DNA from: Pseudoxanthomonas sp. CF125
GTDB lineage: Bacteria > Pseudomonadota > Gammaproteobacteria > Xanthomonadales > Xanthomonadaceae
Direction: 5' to 3'
Length of the DNA: 64,000 nt
Assembly: GCF_900104085.1 (NCBI RefSeq)
Contig: NZ_FNLD01000001.1
Span: forward strand, 1,222,331-1,286,330
This document shows, in pieces, positions 37,245-45,527 of this stretch. The notes beneath the pieces were generated by a model, which did no database searches, was not told where the DNA came from, and saw only the letters and a program-made list of their open reading frames with translations. Within the stretch, counting starts at the first letter, position 1; every line of letters begins with the position of its first letter. The translations under genes and the position numbers were made by a program.

Positions 37245-37862
37245 TCAGGGTGCGGCGATACGGATTGCCGGCAATGTCAGCTTCGACAACAAGTCGATAT
37301 CGCGCGCGCGAACCGTGCGAAGCTCATTTTTAAGGAATGGAGCAACATCGTCTCCGTAGACGCGACGGCTGATGCCGACCATCCTTACTCCAGATCCTTG
37401 CACCGAGTAGCGATAGGCATTCCATTCCAAGATCATCTGCCCGTCTGCGCCAGCAGCGGACAATACGAAATCCAGAATGATCTGATCACCGGCTTCGCTG
37501 ACGATCATGTCGTAGTTGACCAAGGGATCGTTTTCCTTTCGCGCTTCCAGGCTATGAACCATCGCCTGCGCCGATTCCGCGACAGTCGTCCCGGAAGCGA
37601 TGAAGTCGATCATCAACATGCTGTCGTAGCGTTCCGGCGATTGCCCGGCCGTCAGGTACTCCTGCTTGTAAAAAACCGGGGAAGGATGGCTGGTCCAGGC
37701 CAAGCGGTATGATTCGTCGCCGAACTTAATCGGCCCGGCGATACCCATCCTCTCCTCGGGCGCCGGCGCGAGTGCGACGGCAGGCATCGATGCGGTCGAT
37801 AACAGCGCCGCACAAAAAATAATTGCCAGTCCGCGCGAAAAAATATCCTTTATTCCATTCAT
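37245..37862 (-). CDS. Secreted hypothetical protein
   Basis: 205 residues from ATG 37862 with AAGGAG upstream. Signal peptide G-L-A-I-I-F-C-A-A-L-L-S-T-A-S-M-P-A-V-A (cleavage near residue 31). The mature part is predicted soluble, with F-I-A-S-G-T-T-V-A-E-S-A-Q-A-M and Q-I-I-L-D-F-V-L-S. Similar short periplasmic proteins occur near no particular system. No conserved catalytic residues noticed. It is monocistronic, between emrB (convergent) and radA (same strand, 142 bp upstream). Confidence 0.6.
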   Translation of the reverse strand: MNGIKDIFSRGLAIIFCAALLSTASMPAVALAPAPEERMGIAGPIKFGDESYRLAWTSHPSPVFYKQEYLTAGQSPERYDSMLMIDFIASGTTVAESAQAMVHSLEARKENDPLVNYDMIVSEAGDQIILDFVLSAAGADGQMILEWNAYRYSVQGSGVRMVGISRRVYGDDVAPFLKNELRTVRARDIDLLSKLTLPAIRIAAP

Positions 37863-38004
37863 GACCTGCTCCTTGATTGATGGACAACTGTTGGCTGTTC
37901 CATCGGATTTTAGGCTATATAGCCTCCAGTTTTGTTCGCCTCCGAGAGTTGGAGACCATAAGTGACAGGACTCACTTTTGCGACGAGTCCACTCACGGCA
38001 CTTC

Positions 38005-39384
38005 TTACGCCGACACCGCTTCAAGCGCGTCGGACAGCCGCTCCACAGCGATCACTTCCATCGCCTTGAATGCGCCCGACTTCGGCGCATTACCTTTGGC
38101 CACGATCGCCCGCTTGAATCCATGCGTGGCCGCTTCGCGCAAACGCTCCTCGCCATTGGGGATTGGGCGGATCTCGCCGGACAACCCAACTTCGCCGAAG
38201 GCGATGGTCTTCTCCGGCAACGGTTTGTCGCGCAACGACGACAACACGGCCAGCAATACCGGCAGGTCGGCGGCGGTTTCCTGTACACGGATGCCGCCGA
38301 CTACGTTGACGAACACATCCTGGTCGCTGGTGACGATGCCGCCATGGCGATGCAGTACCGCCAGCAGCATAGCCAAGCGGTTCTGCTCCAATCCGACTGC
38401 CACGCGGCGCGGATTGGACAGCGGGGATGAATCGACCAGAGCCTGCACTTCCACCAGCAGCGGACGCGTGCCTTCTCGCGTAACCATCACGCAGCTTCCA
38501 GGTTGCTGGGTGCTACCGCCGGAGAGGAAGATCGCTGAAGGATTAGGAACTTCCTTCAGGCCCTTCTCGCCCATCGCGAAGACGCCCAGTTCGTTGACCG
38601 CGCCGAAACGGTTCTTGAAAGCGCGCAGTACGCGGAAGCGGCTGCCGCTCTCGCCCTCGAAATACAGCACCGCATCGACCATGTGTTCGAGCACGCGCGG
38701 GCCGGCGATGCCGCCCTCTTTGGTGACATGACCGATCAGGAACACGGCTGTGCCGGTTTCTTTGGCGTAACGCACCAGACGCGCCGCGCTTTCGCGCACC
38801 TGGCTTACCGAACCCGGCGCCGCGGTCAGCGAATCGGTCCACAGCGTCTGCACCGAATCGGCGACGATCACCTTGGGTTGCGCGGCGACGGCATGATCCA
38901 GGATCTTCTCGATTCCGGTTTCGGCCAGCGCCTGCAACCCCTCCATGGGCAGTCCCAGACGCAAGGCGCGGCCGGCCACCTGCGCCAGCGATTCTTCGCC
39001 GGTCACGTAAAGCGACGGCAGCGATTGCGACATCTGCGCCATCGCCTGCAGCAACAAGGTCGATTTGCCGATGCCCGGGTCGCCACCGACCAGCACCACC
39101 GCGCCCTCGACCAGTCCGCCGCCCAGCACGCGGTCGAATTCGCCTATACCGGTGGAAACGCGAGCTTCCTCGCTGCTGCGCACGTCCTTGAGCGCGGTGA
39201 TCTGCGGCGCTTCCAGCTTGCCCGCCCAGCCGCTGCGCCGCGATGCCGCTGGTGCGCCGGCGGCCGGCTCCAGCACGATTTCGGACAAGGTGTTCCAGGC
39301 GCCGCATTCGGCGCACTGGCCCTGCCACTTGTTGTGTTCGGCGCCGCATTCGCTGCAGACGTAGGCGGTCTTGCTCTTGGCCAT
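38005..39384 (-). CDS. radA: DNA repair protein RadA
   Basis: 459 residues. N-terminal zinc finger C-S-E-C-G-A followed by C-A-E-C-G-A-W. RecA-like ATPase with Walker A G-G-D-P-G-I-G-K-S-T and the RadA-specific K-N-R-F-G motif. C-terminal Lon-protease-like domain (V-G-G-I-R-V-Q-E-T-A-A-D-L) without the catalytic Ser/Lys dyad. RadA is a branch-migration helicase for recombination intermediates. Complete and typical in length. Confidence 0.97.
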   Translation of the reverse strand: MAKSKTAYVCSECGAEHNKWQGQCAECGAWNTLSEIVLEPAAGAPAASRRSGWAGKLEAPQITALKDVRSSEEARVSTGIGEFDRVLGGGLVEGAVVLVGGDPGIGKSTLLLQAMAQMSQSLPSLYVTGEESLAQVAGRALRLGLPMEGLQALAETGIEKILDHAVAAQPKVIVADSVQTLWTDSLTAAPGSVSQVRESAARLVRYAKETGTAVFLIGHVTKEGGIAGPRVLEHMVDAVLYFEGESGSRFRVLRAFKNRFGAVNELGVFAMGEKGLKEVPNPSAIFLSGGSTQQPGSCVMVTREGTRPLLVEVQALVDSSPLSNPRRVAVGLEQNRLAMLLAVLHRHGGIVTSDQDVFVNVVGGIRVQETAADLPVLLAVLSSLRDKPLPEKTIAFGEVGLSGEIRPIPNGEERLREAATHGFKRAIVAKGNAPKSGAFKAMEVIAVERLSDALEAVSA

Positions 39385-39477
39385 GATGTTTTCGTTCGGC
39401 GAACCAGCGCACAGGATAGACGCGCGCCATCGCGCAGGGCGAGACTGGCGCCGGGCGAAGTCGGCTTCGTTAGCCTG

Positions 39478-41985
39478 TCAGGCCATCCGCAGGGCGGCCC
39501 GGGTGACGACTTCGGTTTCCTGCTGCTGGGTCAGCGCGGAATTCCGCGTTTGTTCCTGCCGGATGCTCGCGTCCGCCATTTGCTGTGTGCTTTGGGCCAG
39601 CGGGGTATTCAAACCTTGCATGGTGTCCACGCTGGCACGCCGGTGGGCAGGGTCGTCCGGCCGTCCTTGCACCGCGAAAGTAAGCTTGGCATCGCTGCTC
39701 ATCACCACGTGGTCGATTCCGCGTAAGCCCTGCTCCTTGGCCGCCACGGCCAGATGGCCGCTCAGCTGGTCGCTGCGCAGATCGGGCGTGCGGTTGTGTT
39801 TGACGTCGATGGCGTGAACGCCGCGTGCCGCATCGCGGAACAGGGAATGATCCGGGTGCCCCGGATCATTGAGCAGGACGCCGTTGCTCAGGGAGGCGTG
39901 CGGCCGCGTATCGCTCTTTTGCTGCGAAGGCGCCGATTGCGAATCCATTGCCGGTGCCTGCCCGTTGGATTCCCGGACCGGCGCCGATTGCATCAGCTGC
40001 TTGACCGCTGTGTGCTCAAGCGACTGGGTGCGCGCGTCCAGGCTTGGGATCACCGTTTCCGTCATCAGATGCCGTTGGGTGGCTTCATTACCTGCACCCG
40101 CCGCGTGCTTGATGACCGACCGTGTCTGCCAGGCGTTCATCAGGCCGCCAGGGCCGAGATAGGTCGCTTCCGCGGCAAGGACGCCGCCCACTCCTGCTCC
40201 GGTTACCGCCAGGGCCGTGGGCGCATGCCCGGTCAGATTGCGCACTCCGCGCCCGGCTTGATCGAATGCCTGATCGATGTTGGCTCCGGCGTGCTCGGCG
40301 GATTTCCGCAAATTCGCGCCAGTCTGGTTGGCGGTCTGTTCCAGCAGCTGCGCGCCGTGGCCGGCGGCCTGCCGGACGCTGTGCGCGTCGCGTCCGGCAT
40401 GGTCCAGCGCTCCTCTGGCCTGTGCGGCCTTGAGGTCGCAATACGTGTCGGTGGCCTGATCGCGCCGATCCGCTTCCTGGCGCAGGCCCGGTGCGATCTT
40501 GTCGGCGAAAGGCAGATGGCTCGCGGCCCGCAGCAACGCGTTGCTGGTTTCATTGCCCCAGCGCTGGGTCACGCATTGCGCCATCGGTACCGCAGCTTCC
40601 AGGTATCCCGTCGCCACGCGAACTTGCGCGACCGCTTCGCCGCCAACGCGCACTTGCAAACCGGATACCTTTCCGAAGGTCTGCGCGCCGAGTTCGGCGG
40701 CCTGGCCGGTGACCTTGCCGCCCACCCGATAGCCGTCACCCAAGGTGTCCAAGGCAACATCGGTAACCTTGCCGGCGGCAGCGACTCCCTCGCCCGCCCG
40801 CTTTCCCACGTACGCTCCCGCCACCGCTCCGCTCAACACGTTCAGCAGCGGCCCTGCGTCCTTGGCCACTTCGCTGATCGCCGGTTCCTTGGGGCGATCG
40901 ATCAGGTTGCCCTGGGCGTCCCGCATCTTGGCTTCAAGCATGGGCTGTATCTGCCCGGCTGCCGTGGGTACCTGCTTCAGAGTCTTGCTGCCGGAATGCT
41001 CGGCAAGGTAGTCGATCAGACCCAGCGCGTCCTGCTGGGCTTGTTTGCTATGCGGCAGGAGTTGTCCCAATTGCGTGGTCAGCAGCTGCCGCGCTTCCGG
41101 CAGGCGCGAAACATCGGCCGCCATGGTGGCCACCGCGCCCATCTGCATCCGTTGCAATGCGTCCATGCGGCCGATCATGGTTTGGCCGTCGGTGAGAACT
41201 TCGCCGCTGACTTGGTAGGCGGTCACCGTTTGACTGGTATCTATAACCGAGAGTCCGTTCTTCTCGGCGTAACGCTGCGGCGTTGCTGGGTTCAACCCAG
41301 AGGAATTGAAGGTAATCGCAGGAATGCCTGTCACTGCTGAAGCAGCCGAACCCTGCCCCCCTCCTAGAGAATGGCCAGCGATCTCGAATCCCGAACCAAA
41401 ATCTCTCTGAAAACGTACAGCGAGCTCCATTGCTCTGTTGTAGTAATCGCTTTCCAATCCGGCACCCTGAAGACCGTTATTCAGCCAATCCTCTGCCGCC
41501 GATTCTCGACTAATCTCCTTTCCGTCGCCGTCATGCGCAACTACGGCCCCGTTGGAACCCTTGTAACAAACTATTGGCTTGGTCTCAGGACCGTAGACAC
41601 GAGGATCGGGCAAATAAATCTCGGCGCGGAAATTGGAATCGTCGGGCTGTAGATACTGCTTGACCTGCTGGTCGGTCCAATTCACGCCCGCCTGACGTAG
41701 AAGTTCCGGATGCTCGCTCGCGCGTATCCAACCCAGCGCTAGAGAGGGGCGGTGAGCCGCCGATTCGTAGACATCGTCGGCCACCCCCGCAACATCCCGG
41801 ACGTGATACTGCCGCTCTAGCGCATCGGCCTGACGGGAAAGCTGCAAATCACCGGATTGTGCCGACTGCGCACGCATAGAGGACAGCAATTCGTTCCGCT
41901 GCTGCACCTGCAGTATCTTCTCCTCCAGCGTCCGTGGATCCTGGGACGGGAGTACTGGCCCGACAGTCACGGTGGGCGTAGTCAT
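39478..41985 (-). CDS. Lipase-type X-T4SS effector with C-terminal XVIPCD signal
   Basis: 835 residues from ATG 41985 (AAGGAG upstream). Residues about 60-260 read as an alpha/beta-hydrolase (lipase class 3/DUF2974 style): A-V-V-A-H-D-G-D-G-K and the nucleophile elbow F-E-I-A-G-H-S-L-G-G-G with Ser206. Residues about 380-700 are Ala/Gly-rich amphipathic segments, perhaps membrane-active. The last 120 residues are a XVIPCD: L-N-D-P-G-H-P-D-H-S-L-F-R-D-A, then D-V-K-H-N-R-T-P-D-L-R-S-D-Q-L, I-D-H-V-V-M-S, F-A-V-Q-G, V-D-T-M-Q-G-L-N-T-P, and a Gln-rich tail. That domain directs effectors to VirD4 of the bacteria-killing Xanthomonadales T4SS. The likely action is phospholipase attack on rival cells. 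The secretion machinery is not in this window. Confidence 0.88.
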   Translation of the reverse strand: MTTPTVTVGPVLPSQDPRTLEEKILQVQQRNELLSSMRAQSAQSGDLQLSRQADALERQYHVRDVAGVADDVYESAAHRPSLALGWIRASEHPELLRQAGVNWTDQQVKQYLQPDDSNFRAEIYLPDPRVYGPETKPIVCYKGSNGAVVAHDGDGKEISRESAAEDWLNNGLQGAGLESDYYNRAMELAVRFQRDFGSGFEIAGHSLGGGQGSAASAVTGIPAITFNSSGLNPATPQRYAEKNGLSVIDTSQTVTAYQVSGEVLTDGQTMIGRMDALQRMQMGAVATMAADVSRLPEARQLLTTQLGQLLPHSKQAQQDALGLIDYLAEHSGSKTLKQVPTAAGQIQPMLEAKMRDAQGNLIDRPKEPAISEVAKDAGPLLNVLSGAVAGAYVGKRAGEGVAAAGKVTDVALDTLGDGYRVGGKVTGQAAELGAQTFGKVSGLQVRVGGEAVAQVRVATGYLEAAVPMAQCVTQRWGNETSNALLRAASHLPFADKIAPGLRQEADRRDQATDTYCDLKAAQARGALDHAGRDAHSVRQAAGHGAQLLEQTANQTGANLRKSAEHAGANIDQAFDQAGRGVRNLTGHAPTALAVTGAGVGGVLAAEATYLGPGGLMNAWQTRSVIKHAAGAGNEATQRHLMTETVIPSLDARTQSLEHTAVKQLMQSAPVRESNGQAPAMDSQSAPSQQKSDTRPHASLSNGVLLNDPGHPDHSLFRDAARGVHAIDVKHNRTPDLRSDQLSGHLAVAAKEQGLRGIDHVVMSSDAKLTFAVQGRPDDPAHRRASVDTMQGLNTPLAQSTQQMADASIRQEQTRNSALTQQQETEVVTRAALRMA

Positions 41986-42115
41986 GTTCGGCTCCTTGCC
42001 TTGGGTTGACACGACAATCAACGCTGTTCAACCTGCCACTGCCCGCTGCCCGTGTCAATCGAACGTATCTCCAAGGTGGGTTGGTTATCGATGCAACAAG
42101 AAAGGAAATCGAACA

Positions 42116-43000
42116 ATGTCACGGAATAGATATTTGTCCGCTTTTGGTAACCTCACGTTAGCATTGCTGCTATCAGTCACTCTGGCTGCATGCCGAGCAC
42201 AACCCTCACCTGAAGCCGCTGTTAAGCGCTTTCCTGCCAGCAACTATTTTCAAGGCAAGGCACTTGAACTGGCCGAAGCAGTCGATCGCAACGATGCGGC
42301 CGACGTTCAGCGGCTGATCAAGCAAGAAGGCGTCAACCCGGATGCGATCTTCGACGAGAGCGCCATGCCCATGGTGGCTTGGCCTGTATTCAACAAAAAC
42401 CTGCCGGGTTTGAAGCTATTGCTGGATAACGGCGCCGACCCTAATGCGCGCCGGGTGGATTCACAACGCACGAGCGGTCAGCAACGCAACAACGCCCTGG
42501 TCTTCGCGGCAGGCGACGCGGACTCACGATATCTCGCCATGCTGCTCGACTATGGCGGCGACCCCAACACTCGTAATTCAAATGGTGAAACTCTGACCCA
42601 TGTCGCTTATCTGCGCGACCAATGGAAGAACGTACAACTCCTAATCGAGAAAGGCGCGGATATAAATGAAGGGCTTTATGTGCCGGAAGACTACGATACC
42701 GTGGTGAGCTGGTATTCGGGCATGGGTGATTTCGACAAAGTGTATTGGTTGCTACAACATGGTGCCGACCCCTCCAGGAAAATGATTGCCCAGGCCCGAT
42801 CAGCCAATGAAGGGAGAATGCCTATTCTGGAAAGCATTTTCTGGCTGCCGGTCAAGCCACAAATGATCGACTGGCAAAGAAAATGCCAGCGACTGTTGAC
42901 CGAGCGTGGGATTCGTCGACCTCCGATGCCTGCATATCTCAAACAAAAAAGACAACAACTCAATTTACCAAGCGAAGAAAAAGACATTCCGCTTTTGTAA
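42116..43000 (+). CDS. Ankyrin-repeat lipoprotein, candidate immunity protein of the adjacent effector
   Basis: 294 residues from ATG 42116 with AAAGGAAA upstream. Signal peptide ends at lipobox V-T-L-A-A-C (Cys26), so it should be a periplasm-facing lipoprotein. About four ankyrin-type repeats follow: L-K-L-L-L-D-N-G-A-D-P-N-A-R, L-A-M-L-L-D-Y-G-G-D-P-N-T-R-N-S-N-G-E-T-L, V-Q-L-L-I-E-K-G-A-D-I-N and V-Y-W-L-L-Q-H-G-A-D-P-S. It is divergent from the lipase effector, sharing a 130-bp spacer. Lipoprotein immunity proteins are the rule for X-T4SS effectors, and ankyrin proteins are known immunity partners of T6SS lipases, so cognate immunity is inferred. The C-terminus is basic. Confidence 0.78.
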   Translation: MSRNRYLSAFGNLTLALLLSVTLAACRAQPSPEAAVKRFPASNYFQGKALELAEAVDRNDAADVQRLIKQEGVNPDAIFDESAMPMVAWPVFNKNLPGLKLLLDNGADPNARRVDSQRTSGQQRNNALVFAAGDADSRYLAMLLDYGGDPNTRNSNGETLTHVAYLRDQWKNVQLLIEKGADINEGLYVPEDYDTVVSWYSGMGDFDKVYWLLQHGADPSRKMIAQARSANEGRMPILESIFWLPVKPQMIDWQRKCQRLLTERGIRRPPMPAYLKQKRQQLNLPSEEKDIPLL

Positions 43001-43143
43001 AGTCCAGGCGTCTCGCTGCAAGGAAAGAAAGCACGGACGCATCGAAAAGACTAACTAATACTGGCTCGGCTTCGACGGCCGCATATCCGGCCGAGTCAAA
43101 GCGGGGTTGCCTGCAACCGATTTGAAACAAACCCTTGCAATAA

Positions 43144-43167
43144 TTCCATTATTCCGGAATTATGGAA
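43144..43167 (+). promoter_or_regulatory. ArsR operator
   Basis: A 24-bp near-perfect palindrome centred on TTCCGGAA, with outer arms TTCCAT and ATGGAA (one mismatched base pair per symmetric position set). It ends two bases before the arsR ATG. TTGCAA at 43135-43140 may be the -35 element. Confidence 0.75.
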
Positions 43168-43169
43168 AT

Positions 43170-43490
43170 ATGGACACGTCCGAAACAGTCGAAGCCCTTC
43201 GCGCCCTGGCCCACGACCATCGACTTGCCGCCTATCGGGCCCTGGTACAGGCAGGCCCGGACGGCATGGCGGTCGGCGAGCTTCGCGACGCGCTGGACTT
43301 GCCAGCCGCCACGCTCACGGCCCATTTGAACCAATTGCGCGCGGCGGGGCTCGTCAACGACGAAAGAGAAGGACGCGTCATCCGGATACGTGCCGACTAC
43401 GGCCGCATGAACGGCCTGATCGGCTTCCTGACGGAGAACTGCTGCGGCGGCAAATCCTGCGCGCCCTCACTCAAGAAAGTTCTGCGTTGA
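43170..43490 (+). CDS. arsR: ArsR-type arsenic-responsive repressor
   Basis: 106 residues from ATG 43170. Winged helix: R-A-L-A-H-D-H-R-L-A-A-Y-R-A-L, then L-P-A-A-T-L-T-A-H-L-N-Q-L-R-A-A-G-L-V as recognition helix. The E. coli-type C-V-C site in the DNA-binding helix is absent. Instead there are Cys91, Cys92 and Cys97 near the C-terminus (N-C-C-G-G-K-S-C), the arrangement of Acidithiobacillus-type ArsR. It represses the operon until arsenite or antimonite binds. First gene of [16 protein letters not shown]. Confidence 0.93.
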   Translation: MDTSETVEALRALAHDHRLAAYRALVQAGPDGMAVGELRDALDLPAATLTAHLNQLRAAGLVNDEREGRVIRIRADYGRMNGLIGFLTENCCGGKSCAPSLKKVLR

Positions 43491-43511
43491 TCGACGACCC
43501 TTGGAATCGAA

Positions 43512-44015
43512 ATGAAAGACAAAACCTACAACGTTCTGTTTCTCTGCACCGGCAACTCAGCCCGGAGCATCATGGCCGAAGCGATCCTCAACGTCCTGGG
43601 CAAGGGACGATTCAAGGCATTCAGTGCGGGCAGCAACCCGAGCGGAAGGGTTCAGCCTATGGCACAGGAGCTTGCCGAAGCTATCGGCTACGACACCAGC
43701 GATATCCGCAGCAAGAACTGGGATGAATTCGCTGCCGAGGGCGCACCCGAGATGGACATGGTCATCACCGTCTGCGACAACGCGGCCGGCGAATCCTGCC
43801 CGGTTTGGTTGGGACACCCTGCAATAGCGCACTGGGGCGTCCCCGATCCCGTTTCCGTTACCGGCGATGAAGAGACCCGTCGCCACGCCTACACCGCCGC
43901 TTTCGCCACGCTACGCCGACGCATCGAGCTACTGCTTTCTCTGCCGCTGCAAAGCCTGGACCACTTGGCGGCGCAGGCCAAACTCAGGGAAATCGGCAAG
44001 GTCGGCGCGGAATGA
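43512..44015 (+). CDS. arsC: Arsenate reductase ArsC, low-molecular-weight phosphatase fold
   Basis: 167 residues. The P-loop is F-L-C-T-G-N-S-A-R-S (Cys12). The catalytic Asp is in W-G-V-P-D-P-V, and further redox cysteines lie in V-C-D-N-A-A-G-E-S-C-P. These are the marks of the thioredoxin- or mycothiol/glutaredoxin-coupled family rather than E. coli R773-type ArsC. It reduces arsenate to arsenite, the form the aquaporin can pass. A C-terminal 20-residue extension is Ala/Leu-rich. The stop overlaps the next ATG (ATGA). Confidence 0.94.
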   Translation: MKDKTYNVLFLCTGNSARSIMAEAILNVLGKGRFKAFSAGSNPSGRVQPMAQELAEAIGYDTSDIRSKNWDEFAAEGAPEMDMVITVCDNAAGESCPVWLGHPAIAHWGVPDPVSVTGDEETRRHAYTAAFATLRRRIELLLSLPLQSLDHLAAQAKLREIGKVGAE

Positions 44016-44662
44016 CTTCGAAGCGGCTGCTGTCCGAATTCCTGGCTACCGGGCTTCTGCTGGCAACGGTAGTAGGTTCCGGGATCATGGCCGAGCGCCT
44101 GGCGGGCGGAAACGATGCCATCGCCTTGATTGCGAACACCCTGGCGACCATCGGCGGGCTCTACGTCCTGATCGAGGTATTCGGCCCCATCAGCGGCGCG
44201 CACATGAACCCGGCGGTTAGCGCGGTCATGGCCGCACGCGGCGGTTTGCCCTGGACGATGCTGCCTGGCTACGTAGTCGCTCAACTGGCCGGTGCCGCAT
44301 GCGGCGCCTGGCTGGCCAATGCGATGTTCGAACTGCCTGTCCTGGAATTCTCGACGAAAGCCCGCGCGGGAATCGGTCAATGGTTGGGCGAGATAGTCGC
44401 AACCGCCGGCCTGCTGCTCGTCGTTCTGCGCGCGCCGTCCGCACGCGTTGCGGCGATGGTTGCCGCCTACATCGGCGCCGCCTACTGGTTCACTTCGTCA
44501 ACCTCTTTCGCCAATCCCGCAGCCGCCTTCGGGCGGATGTTCAGCGATAGTTTCGCCGGCATCTCTCCCCACGACGTTCCCGGGTTCGTGATTGCCGAAG
44601 GCATCGGCGCGACGATGGCAATGGCTATCAACAAACTCTTGGGGTCCACCGATCATGCGTGA
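44012..44662 (+). CDS. aqpS: Aquaporin-family arsenite channel (AqpS-like)
   Basis: 216 residues, six membrane helices and two NPA half-helices: G-A-H-M-N-P-A-V-S and [11 protein letters not shown]. The second NPA is followed by Gly-Arg instead of the more usual R directly after A/V, in keeping with the arsenic-operon MIP subgroup. In Sinorhizobium meliloti, AqpS lets internally made arsenite flow out and replaces an ArsB pump. Here too no ArsB or Acr3 gene is in the operon. Overlaps arsH by 8 bp. Confidence 0.9.
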   Translation: MTSKRLLSEFLATGLLLATVVGSGIMAERLAGGNDAIALIANTLATIGGLYVLIEVFGPISGAHMNPAVSAVMAARGGLPWTMLPGYVVAQLAGAACGAWLANAMFELPVLEFSTKARAGIGQWLGEIVATAGLLLVVLRAPSARVAAMVAAYIGAAYWFTSSTSFANPAAAFGRMFSDSFAGISPHDVPGFVIAEGIGATMAMAINKLLGSTDHA

Positions 44663-45374
44663 CTCCGTGTTATTGCCGAACATCGACACCGAGCTGTTCG
44701 CGCCCCCCAATTTGGAGCAGCTTTCGCCGCCTGCCAGAGCGACTCACCCACCCCGCTTCCTGTTGCTGTACGGTTCGCTTCGCAAGCGGTCTTTCAGCAA
44801 GCTCCTGGCTCTTGAGGCTGCACGCCTGCTCGAAGCGATGGGCGCGGAAACACGCGTATTCGACCCCACGGGCCTACCGTTGCCCGATGCCGAACCGGAT
44901 ACGCACCCGAAGGTGCAGGAACTTCGCCAGCTCGCCCAATGGGCCGAAGGCATGGTCTGGAGCTCGCCCGAGCGTCATGGCGCGATGTCGGGAATCATGA
45001 AAGCGCAAATCGACTGGATACCTTTGTCGCAGGGCTCGGTGCGCCCGACGCAAGGAAAGACGCTTGCGGTGATGCAGGTGTCCGGCGGCTCGCAATCGTT
45101 CAATGCCGTCAATCAACTCCGAATACTCGGGCGATGGATGCGGATGCTCACGATCCCCAACCAATCATCGGTCGCCAAGGCCTTCAATGAATTCGACGAC
45201 GCTGGCCGGATGAAGCCGTCGGCTTTCTACGATCGCGTTGTGGACGTGATGGAGGAGCTGATGAAGTTCACCCTGCTCACGCGCGACGTTTCTCCCTATC
45301 TCGTGGATCGCTACAGCGAAAGGAAAGAAAGCGCCGAAGCGCTGTCCAAGCGCGTCGGTTTCCGGGCCATTTAG
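44655..45374 (+). CDS. arsH: ArsH organoarsenical oxidase / NADPH-FMN reductase
   Basis: 239 residues from ATG 44655. Flavodoxin-like FMN site [14 protein letters not shown], the segment [13 protein letters not shown], and [13 protein letters not shown], all hallmarks of ArsH. ArsH oxidises trivalent organoarsenicals and reduces quinones or iron using NADPH. Last gene of the ars operon, followed at once by a bidirectional terminator. Confidence 0.95.
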   Translation: MRDSVLLPNIDTELFAPPNLEQLSPPARATHPPRFLLLYGSLRKRSFSKLLALEAARLLEAMGAETRVFDPTGLPLPDAEPDTHPKVQELRQLAQWAEGMVWSSPERHGAMSGIMKAQIDWIPLSQGSVRPTQGKTLAVMQVSGGSQSFNAVNQLRILGRWMRMLTIPNQSSVAKAFNEFDDAGRMKPSAFYDRVVDVMEELMKFTLLTRDVSPYLVDRYSERKESAEALSKRVGFRAI

Positions 45375-45375
45375 C

Positions 45376-45408
45376 AAAAAAAGGCCGCCCTTTCGAGGCG
45401 GCCTTTTT
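45376..45408. terminator. Bidirectional intrinsic terminator
   Basis: Stem AAAGGCCGCC / GGCGGCCTTT with a seven-base loop, flanked by a run of A on the left and T on the right. It can end arsH (rightward) and tRNA-Thr (leftward). Confidence 0.92.
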
Positions 45409-45416
45409 GCGGAATC

Positions 45417-45492
45417 TGGTGCCGGAAATAGGAATCGAACCTACGACCTCATCATTACGAATGACGCGCTCTACCAACTGAGCTATTCCGGC
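45417..45492 (-). tRNA. tRNA-Thr (anticodon CGU)
   Basis: On the minus strand the arms GCCGGAA / TTCCGGC pair and the CCA is encoded. D loop AGTTGGTA, anticodon loop TTCGTAA with CGT, T loop TTCGATT. 76 nt. Reads ACG codons. Confidence 0.96.
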
Positions 45493-45527
45493 GAGGCCGT
45501 GAATTCTAGGGGTCGCAGGGGGTGGGG

